From Eshraghiella sp045129695 (GTDB lineage Bacteria > Bacillota > Clostridia > Lachnospirales > Lachnospiraceae): a stretch of 64,000 nt of DNA. The DNA lies in contig JBGVJZ010000002.1 of assembly GCA_045129695.1 (NCBI GenBank), forward strand, positions 1 to 64,000. The letters run 5' to 3'. The position numbers were made by a program, and so were the translations under genes. This document shows, one piece after another, positions 36,345 to 45,593 of this stretch (positions are counted from its first letter, which is position 1; every line of letters begins with the position of its first letter). The notes under the pieces were generated by a model. The model did not search any database, had not been told where the DNA came from, and was given only the letters and a program-made list of their open reading frames with translations.

Positions 36345-36469
36345 AAGAATCCCTTCTTTATCATTTAGTCGGTTAGATTATAGTACTTAATTTTGTCTTT
36401 TTCAAAGAAAAATTTATGTTTTTTCTATGAAAAAGAGTTATAATTTTTCTATAGGAGTGTGAAATAAAA

Positions 36470-36808
36470 ATGGAAAAAAGAATTATAAATTACCGTAAGT
36501 ATATAGACCGGCTTCTTGAGGAGGGCTGTGACAACTGGAAAGATGTACTTGATGACCATTTGATTCAGATCGGATTTTTTCAGCATGAGAGGCTGATTCA
36601 TCTGATAGTAACAGTCCTTTTTGCACTTATGGAGATTATTGCAATGGTTGCCACAGTAGCAACAGGTTATGTCATGCTCGTACTTTTGGATGTTCTTTTA
36701 CTTGTATTGCTGGTTCCATACATAAGACATTATTATATATTGGAAAATGAAGTTCAGAAAATGTATTTTCAGTATGACAGAATAAGGGAAAACGCCGAAC
36801 ATAAGTAA
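36470..36808 (+). CDS. Small two-helix membrane protein
   Basis: 112 residues. A polar, basic N-terminal third is followed by two adjacent hydrophobic helices (about 44-66 and 67-86) and a charged C-terminus. AGGAGTG precedes the ATG, and TATAAT lies at 36439-36444. It ends at a hairpin shared with the convergent chemoreceptor gene. I do not recognise the family. Confidence 0.7.
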   Translation: MEKRIINYRKYIDRLLEEGCDNWKDVLDDHLIQIGFFQHERLIHLIVTVLFALMEIIAMVATVATGYVMLVLLDVLLLVLLVPYIRHYYILENEVQKMYFQYDRIRENAEHK

Positions 36809-36836
36809 TTCATAAAGAAATCTTATCTCCGGCGTT
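36791..36836. terminator. Bidirectional hairpin between convergent genes
   Basis: AACGCCG (36791-36797) pairs with CGGCGTT (36830-36836), with ATAAG/CTTAT inside. The T tract is short on both sides. Confidence 0.55.
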
Positions 36837-36845
36837 AATTACAGA

Positions 36846-38642
36846 TTAAATCTTACTTCGGTTCCTAATCTCAGGAGGTGTGTTAACAATAAGGTTATAT
36901 GTATTTTTCTGATTCTTATCAGCAGTAATTTCTATATCATTCCATATGTATACTAAATTATCAGCAATAACACTAATATTGCATTTACTGTTTCTGCCTG
37001 ATATGGCAGGCTTTTCATCGGTGTGTACAGACAATTTCTCACCATCTGCAAGACTTATAATGCCGCAAACCTCGTTTTCCAAAGAAGAATCTTCGTTGAC
37101 CGGGGTTATGGAAGTGCTCATTCCGGCGGTCATATCATTAACTCCCATAAAACCTCCCTCGCTCAATTCATTCATCAGTTTATCAACAACAGCTTCAATT
37201 ATTTCCAGATGATCAGCAGTTTCAGAATATTTGTTTAACATAAGCTTCGTGGTATTATGTGAATCAGTAATGCATTCTGTCATGGTATCCATAACATCAC
37301 AGATTTCCTGTGTGTTCTTAACCAGTTGCAGATTGGATGCTTCAACATCTTTGATTGCGGAATCAATTACATTGATATTATTACCCAGTTCACCTGAATC
37401 AGCCGCAATTCTGCTTACGCTTTCATTGACATTGGCAATTTTCTGCATTGTAAGCTGAATTAATTCCAGAGTTTTTTCAATGGCTTCTGTCATTCGGTCT
37501 GAGGTCTGTTCAAGACGGTCCAGAGCACCTGCAATTTCGCCGGAGGACTCTTCAGTCTCGGTACTTAATGAGCGGATCTCCTCTGCAACGACGGCAAAGC
37601 CCTTACCTGCTTCCCCGGCTCTTGCTGCTTCAATGGAAGCATTCAAGGCAAGAAGATTGGTCTGGGATGAGATATTGGTAATTGTACCGGTTTCGTTCTT
37701 AACCATTTCAAATTCGTTACGGAATTCAGATAAAATTTTCTCAAGTCCGGAAGAGAGTGAGGCCATTGTTCGGGTGGTATCAACAATATTTTCGAGTTCT
37801 TTGGAACTATTCTGTGCATTCTCTGCCGAACCTTTAATTAATTCCACCATTTGTTGTGTAAGTCCGGAAACGTTCTGAACCTGAGTACTGATATCGTTGG
37901 TCATGTTCATTGAAGAATCGGTACGTTCGGACAGAATTTGATTGTTGCGTGATAATTCCTCCATGCTGTCAACAACATTGACGGCACCCTGTCTGTTCTC
38001 AATGGCAAGGTCATTCACTACATTGACACCGCCTGAAATTGCATTGGCAGCATCCTTAACCTGTCCTACTGTTGTGACAACCCTGTTTAAATCCTTTTTG
38101 ATACTGCCCGTTAATGCACCATCGGATTTGTTGAGATGGTGAATTGACATAACATAGCATACATAGCATAGAATAATGCAGGAAATCTGTAATTCATATA
38201 CCTTGGTGTCTCCTGCAGGAGTTACGCCCATTGCTATTTTGAAGGCAGCATTGGCAATGACTATCAGAAGACTTCCGACTCCGCAGAAAATCATAAAATT
38301 CCTGTTCTTGTACAATACAAAAAGACTGGAAAGAGGAAGAACATAGGTAAAAGCAATCGGTGATTCTGTAGTAAATACCACAAAAGCATAAAAAACAGCA
38401 TATCCTATAGCCATGACTGTTTTGTAGGCAGATGTGGATTTCCCCTTCACTTTCATAAGAATAAGGCCAATAAAAAACGGAATCCAGCATAATATCAGAA
38501 ATACGATATACAATCTGCCGTCGTAAAGACCCTTGCCTGCATCTGCTCCGTAATTAGCGGACAGGAGAACGGAAAAAATAAGCCAGATGTTACGGGCTTT
38601 CTTGTTCGCACTCGCCTTAAATAACTCTTCATTATATTCCAT
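36846..38642 (-). CDS. Methyl-accepting chemotaxis protein, no periplasmic sensor
   Basis: 598 residues. The first 175 are almost all membrane (about six helices) with no extracellular sensor domain, unlike most chemoreceptors. A cytosolic helical signalling rod follows, with the CheA/CheW-binding hairpin tip ISSQTNLLALNASIEAARAG and GKGFAVVAEEIRSLS. After the rod there is an unusual C-terminal extension of about 80 residues starting near ENEVCGIISLADGEK, beta-rich in look and ending KQNTYNLIVN-like text, which may be an added sensor. No other chemotaxis gene lies in the window. Confidence 0.9.
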   Translation of the reverse strand: MEYNEELFKASANKKARNIWLIFSVLLSANYGADAGKGLYDGRLYIVFLILCWIPFFIGLILMKVKGKSTSAYKTVMAIGYAVFYAFVVFTTESPIAFTYVLPLSSLFVLYKNRNFMIFCGVGSLLIVIANAAFKIAMGVTPAGDTKVYELQISCIILCYVCYVMSIHHLNKSDGALTGSIKKDLNRVVTTVGQVKDAANAISGGVNVVNDLAIENRQGAVNVVDSMEELSRNNQILSERTDSSMNMTNDISTQVQNVSGLTQQMVELIKGSAENAQNSSKELENIVDTTRTMASLSSGLEKILSEFRNEFEMVKNETGTITNISSQTNLLALNASIEAARAGEAGKGFAVVAEEIRSLSTETEESSGEIAGALDRLEQTSDRMTEAIEKTLELIQLTMQKIANVNESVSRIAADSGELGNNINVIDSAIKDVEASNLQLVKNTQEICDVMDTMTECITDSHNTTKLMLNKYSETADHLEIIEAVVDKLMNELSEGGFMGVNDMTAGMSTSITPVNEDSSLENEVCGIISLADGEKLSVHTDEKPAISGRNSKCNISVIADNLVYIWNDIEITADKNQKNTYNLIVNTPPEIRNRSKI

Positions 38643-38798
38643 ATAAATTGTCCTTTCATAAAAAATTAACTGTTATAATTTTACTATCAGAATAAAAATA
38701 TATCAATAGAAATCTATATTACAATTACAGCAGATTTTTTACTGGAAATAGTGATATAAATAAAGTATTATATACTAAAAAAGAAGAGGAGTGATTAT

Positions 38799-39755
38799 AT
38801 GAGCTGTAAAGAAATTAATAACAGAAAAGCAGTTATGATTGGATGTGGTTTTGTAGGTGCAGCATCCGTATTCAGCCTTATGCAGAGCGGACTTTTTTCA
38901 GAGATTGTTCTCATTGATGCAGATAGGGAGAAGGCAGAAGGAGAGGCAATGGATATCAGTCATGGTGTTCCATTTGCCCATAATATGAAAATTTATGCCG
39001 GAGATTATAAGGACGTAAGTGATGCAGCAATAGTTATTATAACCGCAGGAGCTAATCAGAAACCGGGTGAAACAAGACTTGAGCTTGTACATAAGAATGT
39101 AGCAATTTTCAAGCAGATTATTCCTGAGATTACCAAAAATGATTTTCAGGGTATTATGCTTGTAGTGGCTAATCCGGTTGATATTCTTACCTATGTTGCA
39201 CAGAAACTTTCAGGGCTTCCTGAGAACAGAGTAATCGGTTCAGGAACTGTTCTTGATACTGCAAGACTTAAATATCAGCTTGGTGAGCATTTATCTGTAG
39301 ACAGCAAAAGTATTCATGCTTTTATTATCGGAGAACATGGCGACAGTGAGATTGCTGCATGGAGCAGTGCCAATGTATCAGGTATTCCTTTAAATGATTT
39401 CTGCGAAATGCGTGGACATTTTCATCATGATGAAGCTACTAAGGAGATTGCAGAAAAAGTTAAAAATAGTGCTTATGAAATCATTAATCGTAAGAAAGCA
39501 ACTTATTTTGGTGTCGCTATGACTGTCCGCAAAATCTGCGAAGTAATAATGAGGGATGAAAAGTCCATCCTTCCTGTTTCTAATATGATGCATGGTGAAT
39601 ATGGCATTGATAATGTTGTAATGAGTATGCCTGCCATTGTCGGTAAAGACGGAATAGAGACTAAGGTACCTGTATCTCTTAATGATGAAGAGATTGCACA
39701 ACTTGTTAATTCAGCAAATATTCTTAAGGATATTTTAAAGGATATTGAACTATAA
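38799..39755 (+). CDS. ldh: L-lactate dehydrogenase
   Basis: Reduces pyruvate to L-lactate with NADH, a fermentation end step. 318 residues with GCGFVG (15-20) for NAD, NQKPGETR (86-93), in which the Gln marks lactate rather than malate dehydrogenase, VVANPVD (122-128), and the catalytic His180 in IIGEHGDSE. GAAGAGGAG precedes the ATG. The gene is monocistronic, with a strong terminator after it. Confidence 0.95.
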   Translation: MSCKEINNRKAVMIGCGFVGAASVFSLMQSGLFSEIVLIDADREKAEGEAMDISHGVPFAHNMKIYAGDYKDVSDAAIVIITAGANQKPGETRLELVHKNVAIFKQIIPEITKNDFQGIMLVVANPVDILTYVAQKLSGLPENRVIGSGTVLDTARLKYQLGEHLSVDSKSIHAFIIGEHGDSEIAAWSSANVSGIPLNDFCEMRGHFHHDEATKEIAEKVKNSAYEIINRKKATYFGVAMTVRKICEVIMRDEKSILPVSNMMHGEYGIDNVVMSMPAIVGKDGIETKVPVSLNDEEIAQLVNSANILKDILKDIEL

Positions 39756-39763
39756 TAATTATA

Positions 39764-39800
39764 AAATGAGAAACTCAAAAGGTGAGTTTCTCATTTTTTT
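39764..39800 (+). terminator. Terminator after ldh
   Basis: AAATGAGAAACTCA (39764-39777) pairs perfectly with TGAGTTTCTCATTT (39783-39796), with T continuing to 39800. Confidence 0.92.
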
Positions 39801-39820
39801 AAAAAAAGTAAAAAAAAAAC

Positions 39821-39848
39821 TTGTTAATTTTCCAAATAAATATATAAT
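39821..39848 (+). promoter_or_regulatory. Promoter of carB
   Basis: TTGTTA (39821-39826), 16-base spacer, TATAAT (39843-39848). No PyrR-type hairpin or arginine-type leader is seen in the 36 bases before the ATG. Confidence 0.6.
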
Positions 39849-39883
39849 TAAATAGAATGTGAAGAAATACGGAGGACTAATTT

Positions 39884-42800
39884 ATGCCAAAAAGAACAGA
39901 TATTAATAAGGTACTGATTATTGGATCAGGTCCAATTATTATAGGACAGGCCTGCGAATTTGACTATTCAGGTACTCAGGCATGTAAGGCTTTACGAAAG
40001 CTGGGGTATGAAATTGTTTTGGTTAACTCTAATCCGGCGACAATTATGACGGACCCTGAGACCGCGGATGTAACATATATTGAGCCGCTGAATGTAGAGC
40101 GTCTTGAGCAGATTATTGCAAAGGAACGCCCTGATGCATTGCTTCCGAACCTCGGAGGACAGTCAGGACTTAATTTATGTGCGGAGTTAAACAATGCGGG
40201 AGTTCTTGATAAATATAATGTTAAGGTTATCGGCGTTCAGGTTGATGCTATTGAGCGTGGCGAAGACCGAATTGAATTTAAGAAGACTATGGATTCTCTT
40301 GGAATTGAGATGGCAAGAAGTGAGGTTGCTTATACTGTGGATGAAGCACTTGCCATTGCAGATATGTTAGGATATCCGGTTGTTCTTCGTCCTGCTTACA
40401 CCATGGGTGGTGCAGGCGGTGGACTTGTATATAATAAAGAAGAATTAAAGGTGGTGTGTGAAAGAGGTCTTCAGGCAAGTCTTGTAGGACAGGTTCTTGT
40501 TGAGGAATCCATTCTCGGATGGGAAGAGCTTGAGTTAGAGGTTGTAAGAGATGCTGAGGGCAACATTATCACTGTATGCTTTATTGAGAATATTGATCCG
40601 CTTGGTGTACACACAGGAGATTCTTTCTGTGCTGCACCTATGTTAACAATTTCTGAGGAATGTCAGAAGAGACTTCAGGAACAGGCATATAAGATTGTTG
40701 AGTCGGTACAGGTTATCGGTGGAACTAATGTACAGTTTGCACATGACCCTGTTACGGACAGAATAATTGTTATTGAAATTAACCCAAGAACATCAAGATC
40801 ATCAGCACTTGCGTCAAAAGCAACCGGTTTCCCTATTGCACTTGTATCAGCAATGCTTGCAGCAGGACTTACACTTAAAGATATTCCTTGCGGTAAGTAC
40901 GGAACTCTTGATAAGTATGTTCCTGATGGAGATTATATCGTACTTAAATTTGCACGTTGGGCATTTGAAAAGTTCAAAGGTGTTGAAGATAAGCTTGGAA
41001 CACAGATGCGTGCCGTTGGTGAAGTAATGAGTATCGGTAAGACCTATAAAGAGGCTTTACAGAAAGCTATCCGAAGCCTTGAAACCGGAAGATACGGACT
41101 TGGTTTTGCAAAAGATTTTAATGAGCTTACCAAGAAAGAATTACTTGTACGTCTCTCAACTCCTTCAAGTGAGCGTCATTTCCTTATGTATGAGGCTCTT
41201 CGTAAGGGTGCAACTGTTGAAGAGATTCATGAGAGAACTAAGGTTAAAGCATATTTCATTGAGCAGATGAAGGAATTGGTTGAAGAAGAGGAAGCATTAC
41301 TTGCAGTTAAAGGAAGTATGCCTTCTGATGAACAGCTTATTTCAGCTAAGAAAAATGGTTTTGCAGATAAATATTTAAGCAAGCTTCTTGAAATTTCAGA
41401 GGATGATATCCGTAATCGCAGAATTGAACTCGGTGTTGAAGAGACATGGGAGGGCGTTCATGTAAGCGGAACAGAGAATAATGCATATTATTATTCAACA
41501 TACAATGGTGAGGACAAGAATCCTGTTAATGAAGACAGCAGGAAGATTATGATTCTTGGCGGAGGCCCTAACCGTATCGGCCAGGGTATCGAATTTGACT
41601 ATTGCTGTGTACATGCTGCAATGGCACTTAAAAAGCTTGGCTTTGAGACAATTATCGTTAACTGTAACCCTGAGACAGTATCAACTGACTATGATACCTC
41701 AGATAAATTGTATTTTGAACCATTAACGCTTGAGGATGTTTTGAGTATCTACAACAAAGAAAAACCTCTTGGCGTTATTGCACAGTTTGGCGGACAGACT
41801 CCTCTTAACCTTGCTTCAGAACTTGAGAAGAATGGTGTTAAGATTCTCGGAACACCTCCTTCAGTAATTGACCTTGCTGAGGACAGAGATTTATTCCGCG
41901 AGATGATGGATAAATTAGAGATTCCAATGCCTGAATCAGGAATGGCTGTAGACGTTGAAGAAGCAGTTGAAATTGCTAACAAAATCGGATATCCGGTTAT
42001 GGTTCGTCCTTCATACGTTCTTGGCGGACGTGGAATGGAAGTCGTATATGATGATGATAGCATGAGACAGTATATGGCGGCAGCAGTTGGTGTTACACCT
42101 GACCGTCCAATCCTCATTGACAGATTCCTTAACCACGCAACAGAGTGTGAGGCAGATGCTATCAGTGACGGAACTAACGCCTTTGTTCCTGCTGTTATGG
42201 AGCATATTGAGCTTGCAGGTGTGCATTCCGGTGACTCTGCATGTATCATTCCATCAGCTCATATCTCAGCTGAGAACTTAGAGACAATCAAAGAATATAC
42301 CCGTAAGATTGCAGAAGAAATGCATGTTAAAGGTCTTATGAATATGCAGTACGCTATTGAGAACGGAAAGGTATATGTTCTTGAAGCTAACCCAAGAGCA
42401 TCCCGTACAGTACCTTTGGTATCTAAAGTATGTAACATCAGAATGGTTCCGCTTGCAACTGATATTATTACATCAGAGCTTACAGGCAGACCATCACCTG
42501 TACCTGAACTTACAGAGAAGAATATTCCTAACTATGGTGTTAAGGAAGCGGCTTTCCCATTTAATATGTTCCCAGAGGTTGACCCTGTACTTGGACCTGA
42601 AATGCGTTCTACAGGTGAGGCACTTGGAATGTCAAAATCATATGGTGAAGCATTCTACAAAGCACAGGAAGCAATTCAGTCAAAGCTTCCTCTTGAAGGA
42701 ACGGTATTGATCTCTGTTAATGATAAGGATAAGCCGGAGGCAATTGAGGTTGCCAGAAGCTTTGAAGCTGATGGTTTCAGAATCCTTGCAACAGGAAGAA

Positions 42801-43102
42801 CCTACGAGCAGATTGTTGCAGCCGGCATTAAGGCTGAGAAGGTTAAGAAGCTCTGTGACGGACATCCTAACATCAAGGATATGATTATCAACGGAGACAT
42901 CCAGTTAATCATTAACTCACCTACAGATAAGAGCAGTGTTAGTGATGACAGCTACTTAAGAAAGACAGCAATCAAGGCTAAGGTTCCTTATGTAACAACT
43001 ATTGCAGCAGGTAAAGCATGTGCAGAAGGTATCCATTATGTAAAGAGTAATCCTCAGGGCGAGGTTAAATCATTACAGGAATATCATAGCGAAATTAAAT
43101 AA
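39884..43102 (+). CDS. carB: Carbamoyl phosphate synthase large subunit
   Basis: Makes carbamoyl phosphate from bicarbonate, ATP and the ammonia supplied by CarA, for pyrimidines and arginine. 1072 residues, the normal length, built from two homologous ATP-grasp halves: IGSGPIIIGQACEFDYSG near the start and LGGGPNRIGQGIEFDY near residue 560, each followed by its own ATP-grasp region, then a C-terminal allosteric domain. ACGGAGG precedes the ATG. The small subunit gene carA is not adjacent, which is unusual. Confidence 0.97.
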   Translation: MPKRTDINKVLIIGSGPIIIGQACEFDYSGTQACKALRKLGYEIVLVNSNPATIMTDPETADVTYIEPLNVERLEQIIAKERPDALLPNLGGQSGLNLCAELNNAGVLDKYNVKVIGVQVDAIERGEDRIEFKKTMDSLGIEMARSEVAYTVDEALAIADMLGYPVVLRPAYTMGGAGGGLVYNKEELKVVCERGLQASLVGQVLVEESILGWEELELEVVRDAEGNIITVCFIENIDPLGVHTGDSFCAAPMLTISEECQKRLQEQAYKIVESVQVIGGTNVQFAHDPVTDRIIVIEINPRTSRSSALASKATGFPIALVSAMLAAGLTLKDIPCGKYGTLDKYVPDGDYIVLKFARWAFEKFKGVEDKLGTQMRAVGEVMSIGKTYKEALQKAIRSLETGRYGLGFAKDFNELTKKELLVRLSTPSSERHFLMYEALRKGATVEEIHERTKVKAYFIEQMKELVEEEEALLAVKGSMPSDEQLISAKKNGFADKYLSKLLEISEDDIRNRRIELGVEETWEGVHVSGTENNAYYYSTYNGEDKNPVNEDSRKIMILGGGPNRIGQGIEFDYCCVHAAMALKKLGFETIIVNCNPETVSTDYDTSDKLYFEPLTLEDVLSIYNKEKPLGVIAQFGGQTPLNLASELEKNGVKILGTPPSVIDLAEDRDLFREMMDKLEIPMPESGMAVDVEEAVEIANKIGYPVMVRPSYVLGGRGMEVVYDDDSMRQYMAAAVGVTPDRPILIDRFLNHATECEADAISDGTNAFVPAVMEHIELAGVHSGDSACIIPSAHISAENLETIKEYTRKIAEEMHVKGLMNMQYAIENGKVYVLEANPRASRTVPLVSKVCNIRMVPLATDIITSELTGRPSPVPELTEKNIPNYGVKEAAFPFNMFPEVDPVLGPEMRSTGEALGMSKSYGEAFYKAQEAIQSKLPLEGTVLISVNDKDKPEAIEVARSFEADGFRILATGRTYEQIVAAGIKAEKVKKLCDGHPNIKDMIINGDIQLIINSPTDKSSVSDDSYLRKTAIKAKVPYVTTIAAGKACAEGIHYVKSNPQGEVKSLQEYHSEIK

Positions 43103-43118
43103 ATATTATGTTTGTATG

Positions 43119-43150
43119 AAACGGTAGATACTTAGGTGTCTGCCGTTTTT
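43119..43150 (+). terminator. Terminator after carB
   Basis: AAACGGTAGA (43119-43128) pairs with TCTGCCGTTT (43139-43148), one wobble, followed by T. Confidence 0.82.
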
Positions 43151-43197
43151 ATATCCTGCGATTTGGTTTTAAACTGTTGGATTTTTATAAAGATAAA

Positions 43198-43249
43198 CAC
43201 CCCACCGTTTCAGATTTTTTGTAAGTCTGAAAAGATGGGGTGCTTTTTT
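43198..43249 (+). terminator. Second terminator hairpin after carB
   Basis: CACCCCA (43198-43204) pairs with TGGGGTG (43236-43242), with an inner TTTCAGA/TCTGAAA stem, followed by CTTTTTT. It may also serve tyrS from the other side. Confidence 0.75.
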
Positions 43250-43301
43250 AACAGGTCTTCGCCTCGTACATTATGTCACATTCATTCTTCGCGAAATATT
43301 T

Positions 43302-44528
43302 TTACTGTTGGTTTTGCACCATCTTCTTAAAGTTCTTTTTACCTCTTTTTAATACGATGCCGTCTCCGAAATCATCCTTAGTGTAGGTCTTCCTGAAATC
43401 AGTTTCCTTCACGCCGTTGACAGTTACGCCACCCTGTTCAATGTTACGTCTTGCTTCTGAGCGGGTAGGGCATAAGCCTCCAACAACTAATAAAGTAATT
43501 AGGTCTACCTCGCCATCTTTGAAGTTATCATCAGTAACAGTTGCTGTTGGCATATTGGAAGAGTCGCCTGCACCGAAAACTGAACGTGCACTTTCTCTTG
43601 CTTTGTCAGCCTCTTCTTTGCCATGTACAAGGTTAGTAAGCTCGTAAGCGAGAATTTCTTTGGCTTCATTTAACTGACTGCCTTCCCAGCTTTCCATCTT
43701 GGCAATTTCATCAAGCGGAAGGAATGTTAACATCTTAATGCATTTGATAACGTCAGCATCATCCACGTTTCTCCAGTACTGGAAAAATTCATACGGAGTG
43801 GTTTTCTCAGGATCAAGCCATACAGCACCCTTAGCTGTTTTACCCATTTTCTTGCCTTCTGAATTGAGAAGAAGAGTAATTGTCATTGCAGATGCATCTT
43901 TACCAAGCTTACGACGAATAAGCTCAGTACCACCGAGCATGTTACTCCACTGGTCATCTCCGCCGAACTGGAGATTACATCCGTATTTCTGGTATAATAC
44001 ATAGAAATCATAGCTCTGCATAATCATGTAGTTAAACTCAAGAAAGCTTAAGCCCTTTTCCATACGCTGCCTGTAGCATTCAGCGGTAAGCATTCTGTTA
44101 ACACTGAAATGCGGACCAACCTCACGAAGTACATCGATATAATTCAAATCCATAAGCCAGTCAGCATTGTTAACTAAAAGTGCCTTGTCATCAGAAAAGT
44201 CGATGAAGCGGCTCATCTGTTTCTTGAAACATTCAACATTATGGTCAATTGTCTCTTTAGTCATCATTGAACGCATATCATTACGTCCTGACGGGTCACC
44301 AATCATTGCAGTACCACCGCCGATTAATGCGATTGGCTTGTTGCCTGCCTCCTGAAGCCTTTTCATGAGGCAGAGTGCCATAAAGTGTCCAACGTGAAGG
44401 CTGTCAGCTGTAGGGTCAAAACCTATATAGAAAACAGCCTTTCCTTCATTAACTAATTCTTTGATTAACGGTTCGTCCGTTACCTGTGCAATCAGGCCTC
44501 TTGCCTGAAGTTCTTCATAAATTCCCAT
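43302..44528 (-). CDS. tyrS: Tyrosyl-tRNA synthetase
   Basis: Class I synthetase charging tRNA-Tyr. 408 residues: HIGH-type motif HVGH (45-48), KMSKS-type motif KMGKT (227-231), the Tyr-binding region GFDPTADSLH, and a C-terminal S4-like RNA-binding domain (about 340-405). AGGAG precedes the ATG. Expression is controlled by a T-box leader directly upstream. Confidence 0.96.
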   Translation of the reverse strand: MGIYEELQARGLIAQVTDEPLIKELVNEGKAVFYIGFDPTADSLHVGHFMALCLMKRLQEAGNKPIALIGGGTAMIGDPSGRNDMRSMMTKETIDHNVECFKKQMSRFIDFSDDKALLVNNADWLMDLNYIDVLREVGPHFSVNRMLTAECYRQRMEKGLSFLEFNYMIMQSYDFYVLYQKYGCNLQFGGDDQWSNMLGGTELIRRKLGKDASAMTITLLLNSEGKKMGKTAKGAVWLDPEKTTPYEFFQYWRNVDDADVIKCIKMLTFLPLDEIAKMESWEGSQLNEAKEILAYELTNLVHGKEEADKARESARSVFGAGDSSNMPTATVTDDNFKDGEVDLITLLVVGGLCPTRSEARRNIEQGGVTVNGVKETDFRKTYTKDDFGDGIVLKRGKKNFKKMVQNQQ

Positions 44529-44591
44529 AGTAAATCTCCTTTCTGATATGTTGCGTAAACCAGCTGCTTTGGAAATAGCATTAATTTACAT

Positions 44592-44822
44592 AAAAAAAGT
44601 CCCTCCGGTACAATACCAAAAGGACGACTATGCCGTGTTACCACCTTTATTCACAATGGACTTACATCCATTGCCTCACAGAGTACAGCTAATACGATAC
44701 TCGGACATTGTAACATATGTCATACGTTGCAGCCTACTGTAATTTCGGTGCACAGCTCCCGGATGTATTCGTATTATAGCGTTCCGGTGCCTCTCACCAG
44801 CCGGCAGCTCTCTGTTGGACAT
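44592..44822 (-). ncRNA. T-box riboswitch of tyrS
   Basis: Tyrosine-tRNA-sensing leader. Read on the minus strand it begins with AACAGAGAG (44816-44808), the stem I entry motif. The specifier region GCTATAATACGAATACATCC follows at about 44781-44761 and contains the Tyr codon TAC. The conserved T-box AAGGTGGTAACACGGCA is at 44647-44631. The terminator hairpin pairs 44629-44614 with 44610-44598 and ends in seven T (44598-44592). Uncharged tRNA-Tyr should stabilise the antiterminator and switch tyrS on. Confidence 0.93.
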
Positions 44823-44871
44823 ACTTATAATACTACTTGTTCCGTTCACAGCATTTAGTTATATTAAATGC

Positions 44872-44900
44872 ATTGTAGAAGATATGATATAAAAAGTCAA
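44872..44900 (-). promoter_or_regulatory. Promoter of the tyrS T-box leader
   Basis: Minus strand: TTGACT (44900-44895), 17-base spacer, TACAAT (44877-44872). Confidence 0.75.
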
Positions 44901-44985
44901 GTGGAATAAAAATATATTTTATGGAGTATTCTGATGCATATAATGTATAATTCATGGGACAAGATATAATTTATTTAAAAATGTG

Positions 44986-45014
44986 TTGACAGTGTGAAGG
45001 AAAAATGATATTAT
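44986..45014 (+). promoter_or_regulatory. Promoter of the surface-modification operon
   Basis: TTGACA (44986-44991), 17-base spacer, TATTAT (45009-45014), about 50 bases before the DUF4358 gene. Confidence 0.75.
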
Positions 45015-45067
45015 CCAACTGTACTAATAATGATAGTACACTTGATATAACGAAAGGGGATGCTAAA

Positions 45068-45592
45068 ATGAGGATAAAAAAATTTGGTTTGACTATGGGG
45101 CTGGCTCTGATATCAGTTTATTTGGGAGCATGCTCAGGCAATACCGTTAAAGAATCTGAAAAAGCAACCGACAATGTGGGAAAGTGCAGGGAAATACTTG
45201 AGGGAATCCTGGAAGTGGAGACGGACACCAAGGTTGACACCACACTTTTTTATGAAGATGAAAAATACGAAGAGTATTTTGAATATTTGTACGACACCTC
45301 CTATGACAGAGTGGATGATGGAGCATATGCCTATGCTTCTTCAGCCTTTGCGGATGAGATTACAATTGTTCACGCTACAAACCCGGACGATATTAAGGTG
45401 GTTAAGGGACATCTTGAGGACAGAATCGAGCGCAGAATACAGGACTTTAACGGATACAAACCGGAGGAAGTGGAAAAGCTTGATAGAGCAGTTATCAAAA
45501 CCTCAGGAAATTATATTTTGATGGTTGTGGCAGATAATCCGGAGGAAGTGGCAGAGACTTTTATTAAATTAACAGAACAGGAGCATAAATAG
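45068..45592 (+). CDS. DUF4358 lipoprotein
   Basis: 174 residues with a lipobox (L-G-A-C, lipidated Cys22) and the DUF4358 fold: a conserved core with A-x-E-I-x-I-V-H, then K-x-H-L-E-D-R-I-E-R-R and a Y-K-P-E-E-V loop. ATG 45068 is set by AAGGGGA; a frame 21 codons longer would lack a signal peptide at its N-terminus. It begins the operon with a transglutaminase-like protein, an MBOAT acyltransferase and a DHHW protein, partners often seen with DUF4358 in Lachnospiraceae. Exact role unknown. Confidence 0.85.
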   Translation: MRIKKFGLTMGLALISVYLGACSGNTVKESEKATDNVGKCREILEGILEVETDTKVDTTLFYEDEKYEEYFEYLYDTSYDRVDDGAYAYASSAFADEITIVHATNPDDIKVVKGHLEDRIERRIQDFNGYKPEEVEKLDRAVIKTSGNYILMVVADNPEEVAETFIKLTEQEHK

Positions 45593-45593
45593 G

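Noticed and set aside
36946..38142. Several long plus-strand frames opposite the chemoreceptor gene
   Set aside because: They are antisense shadows of a clear minus-strand gene with standard signalling motifs.
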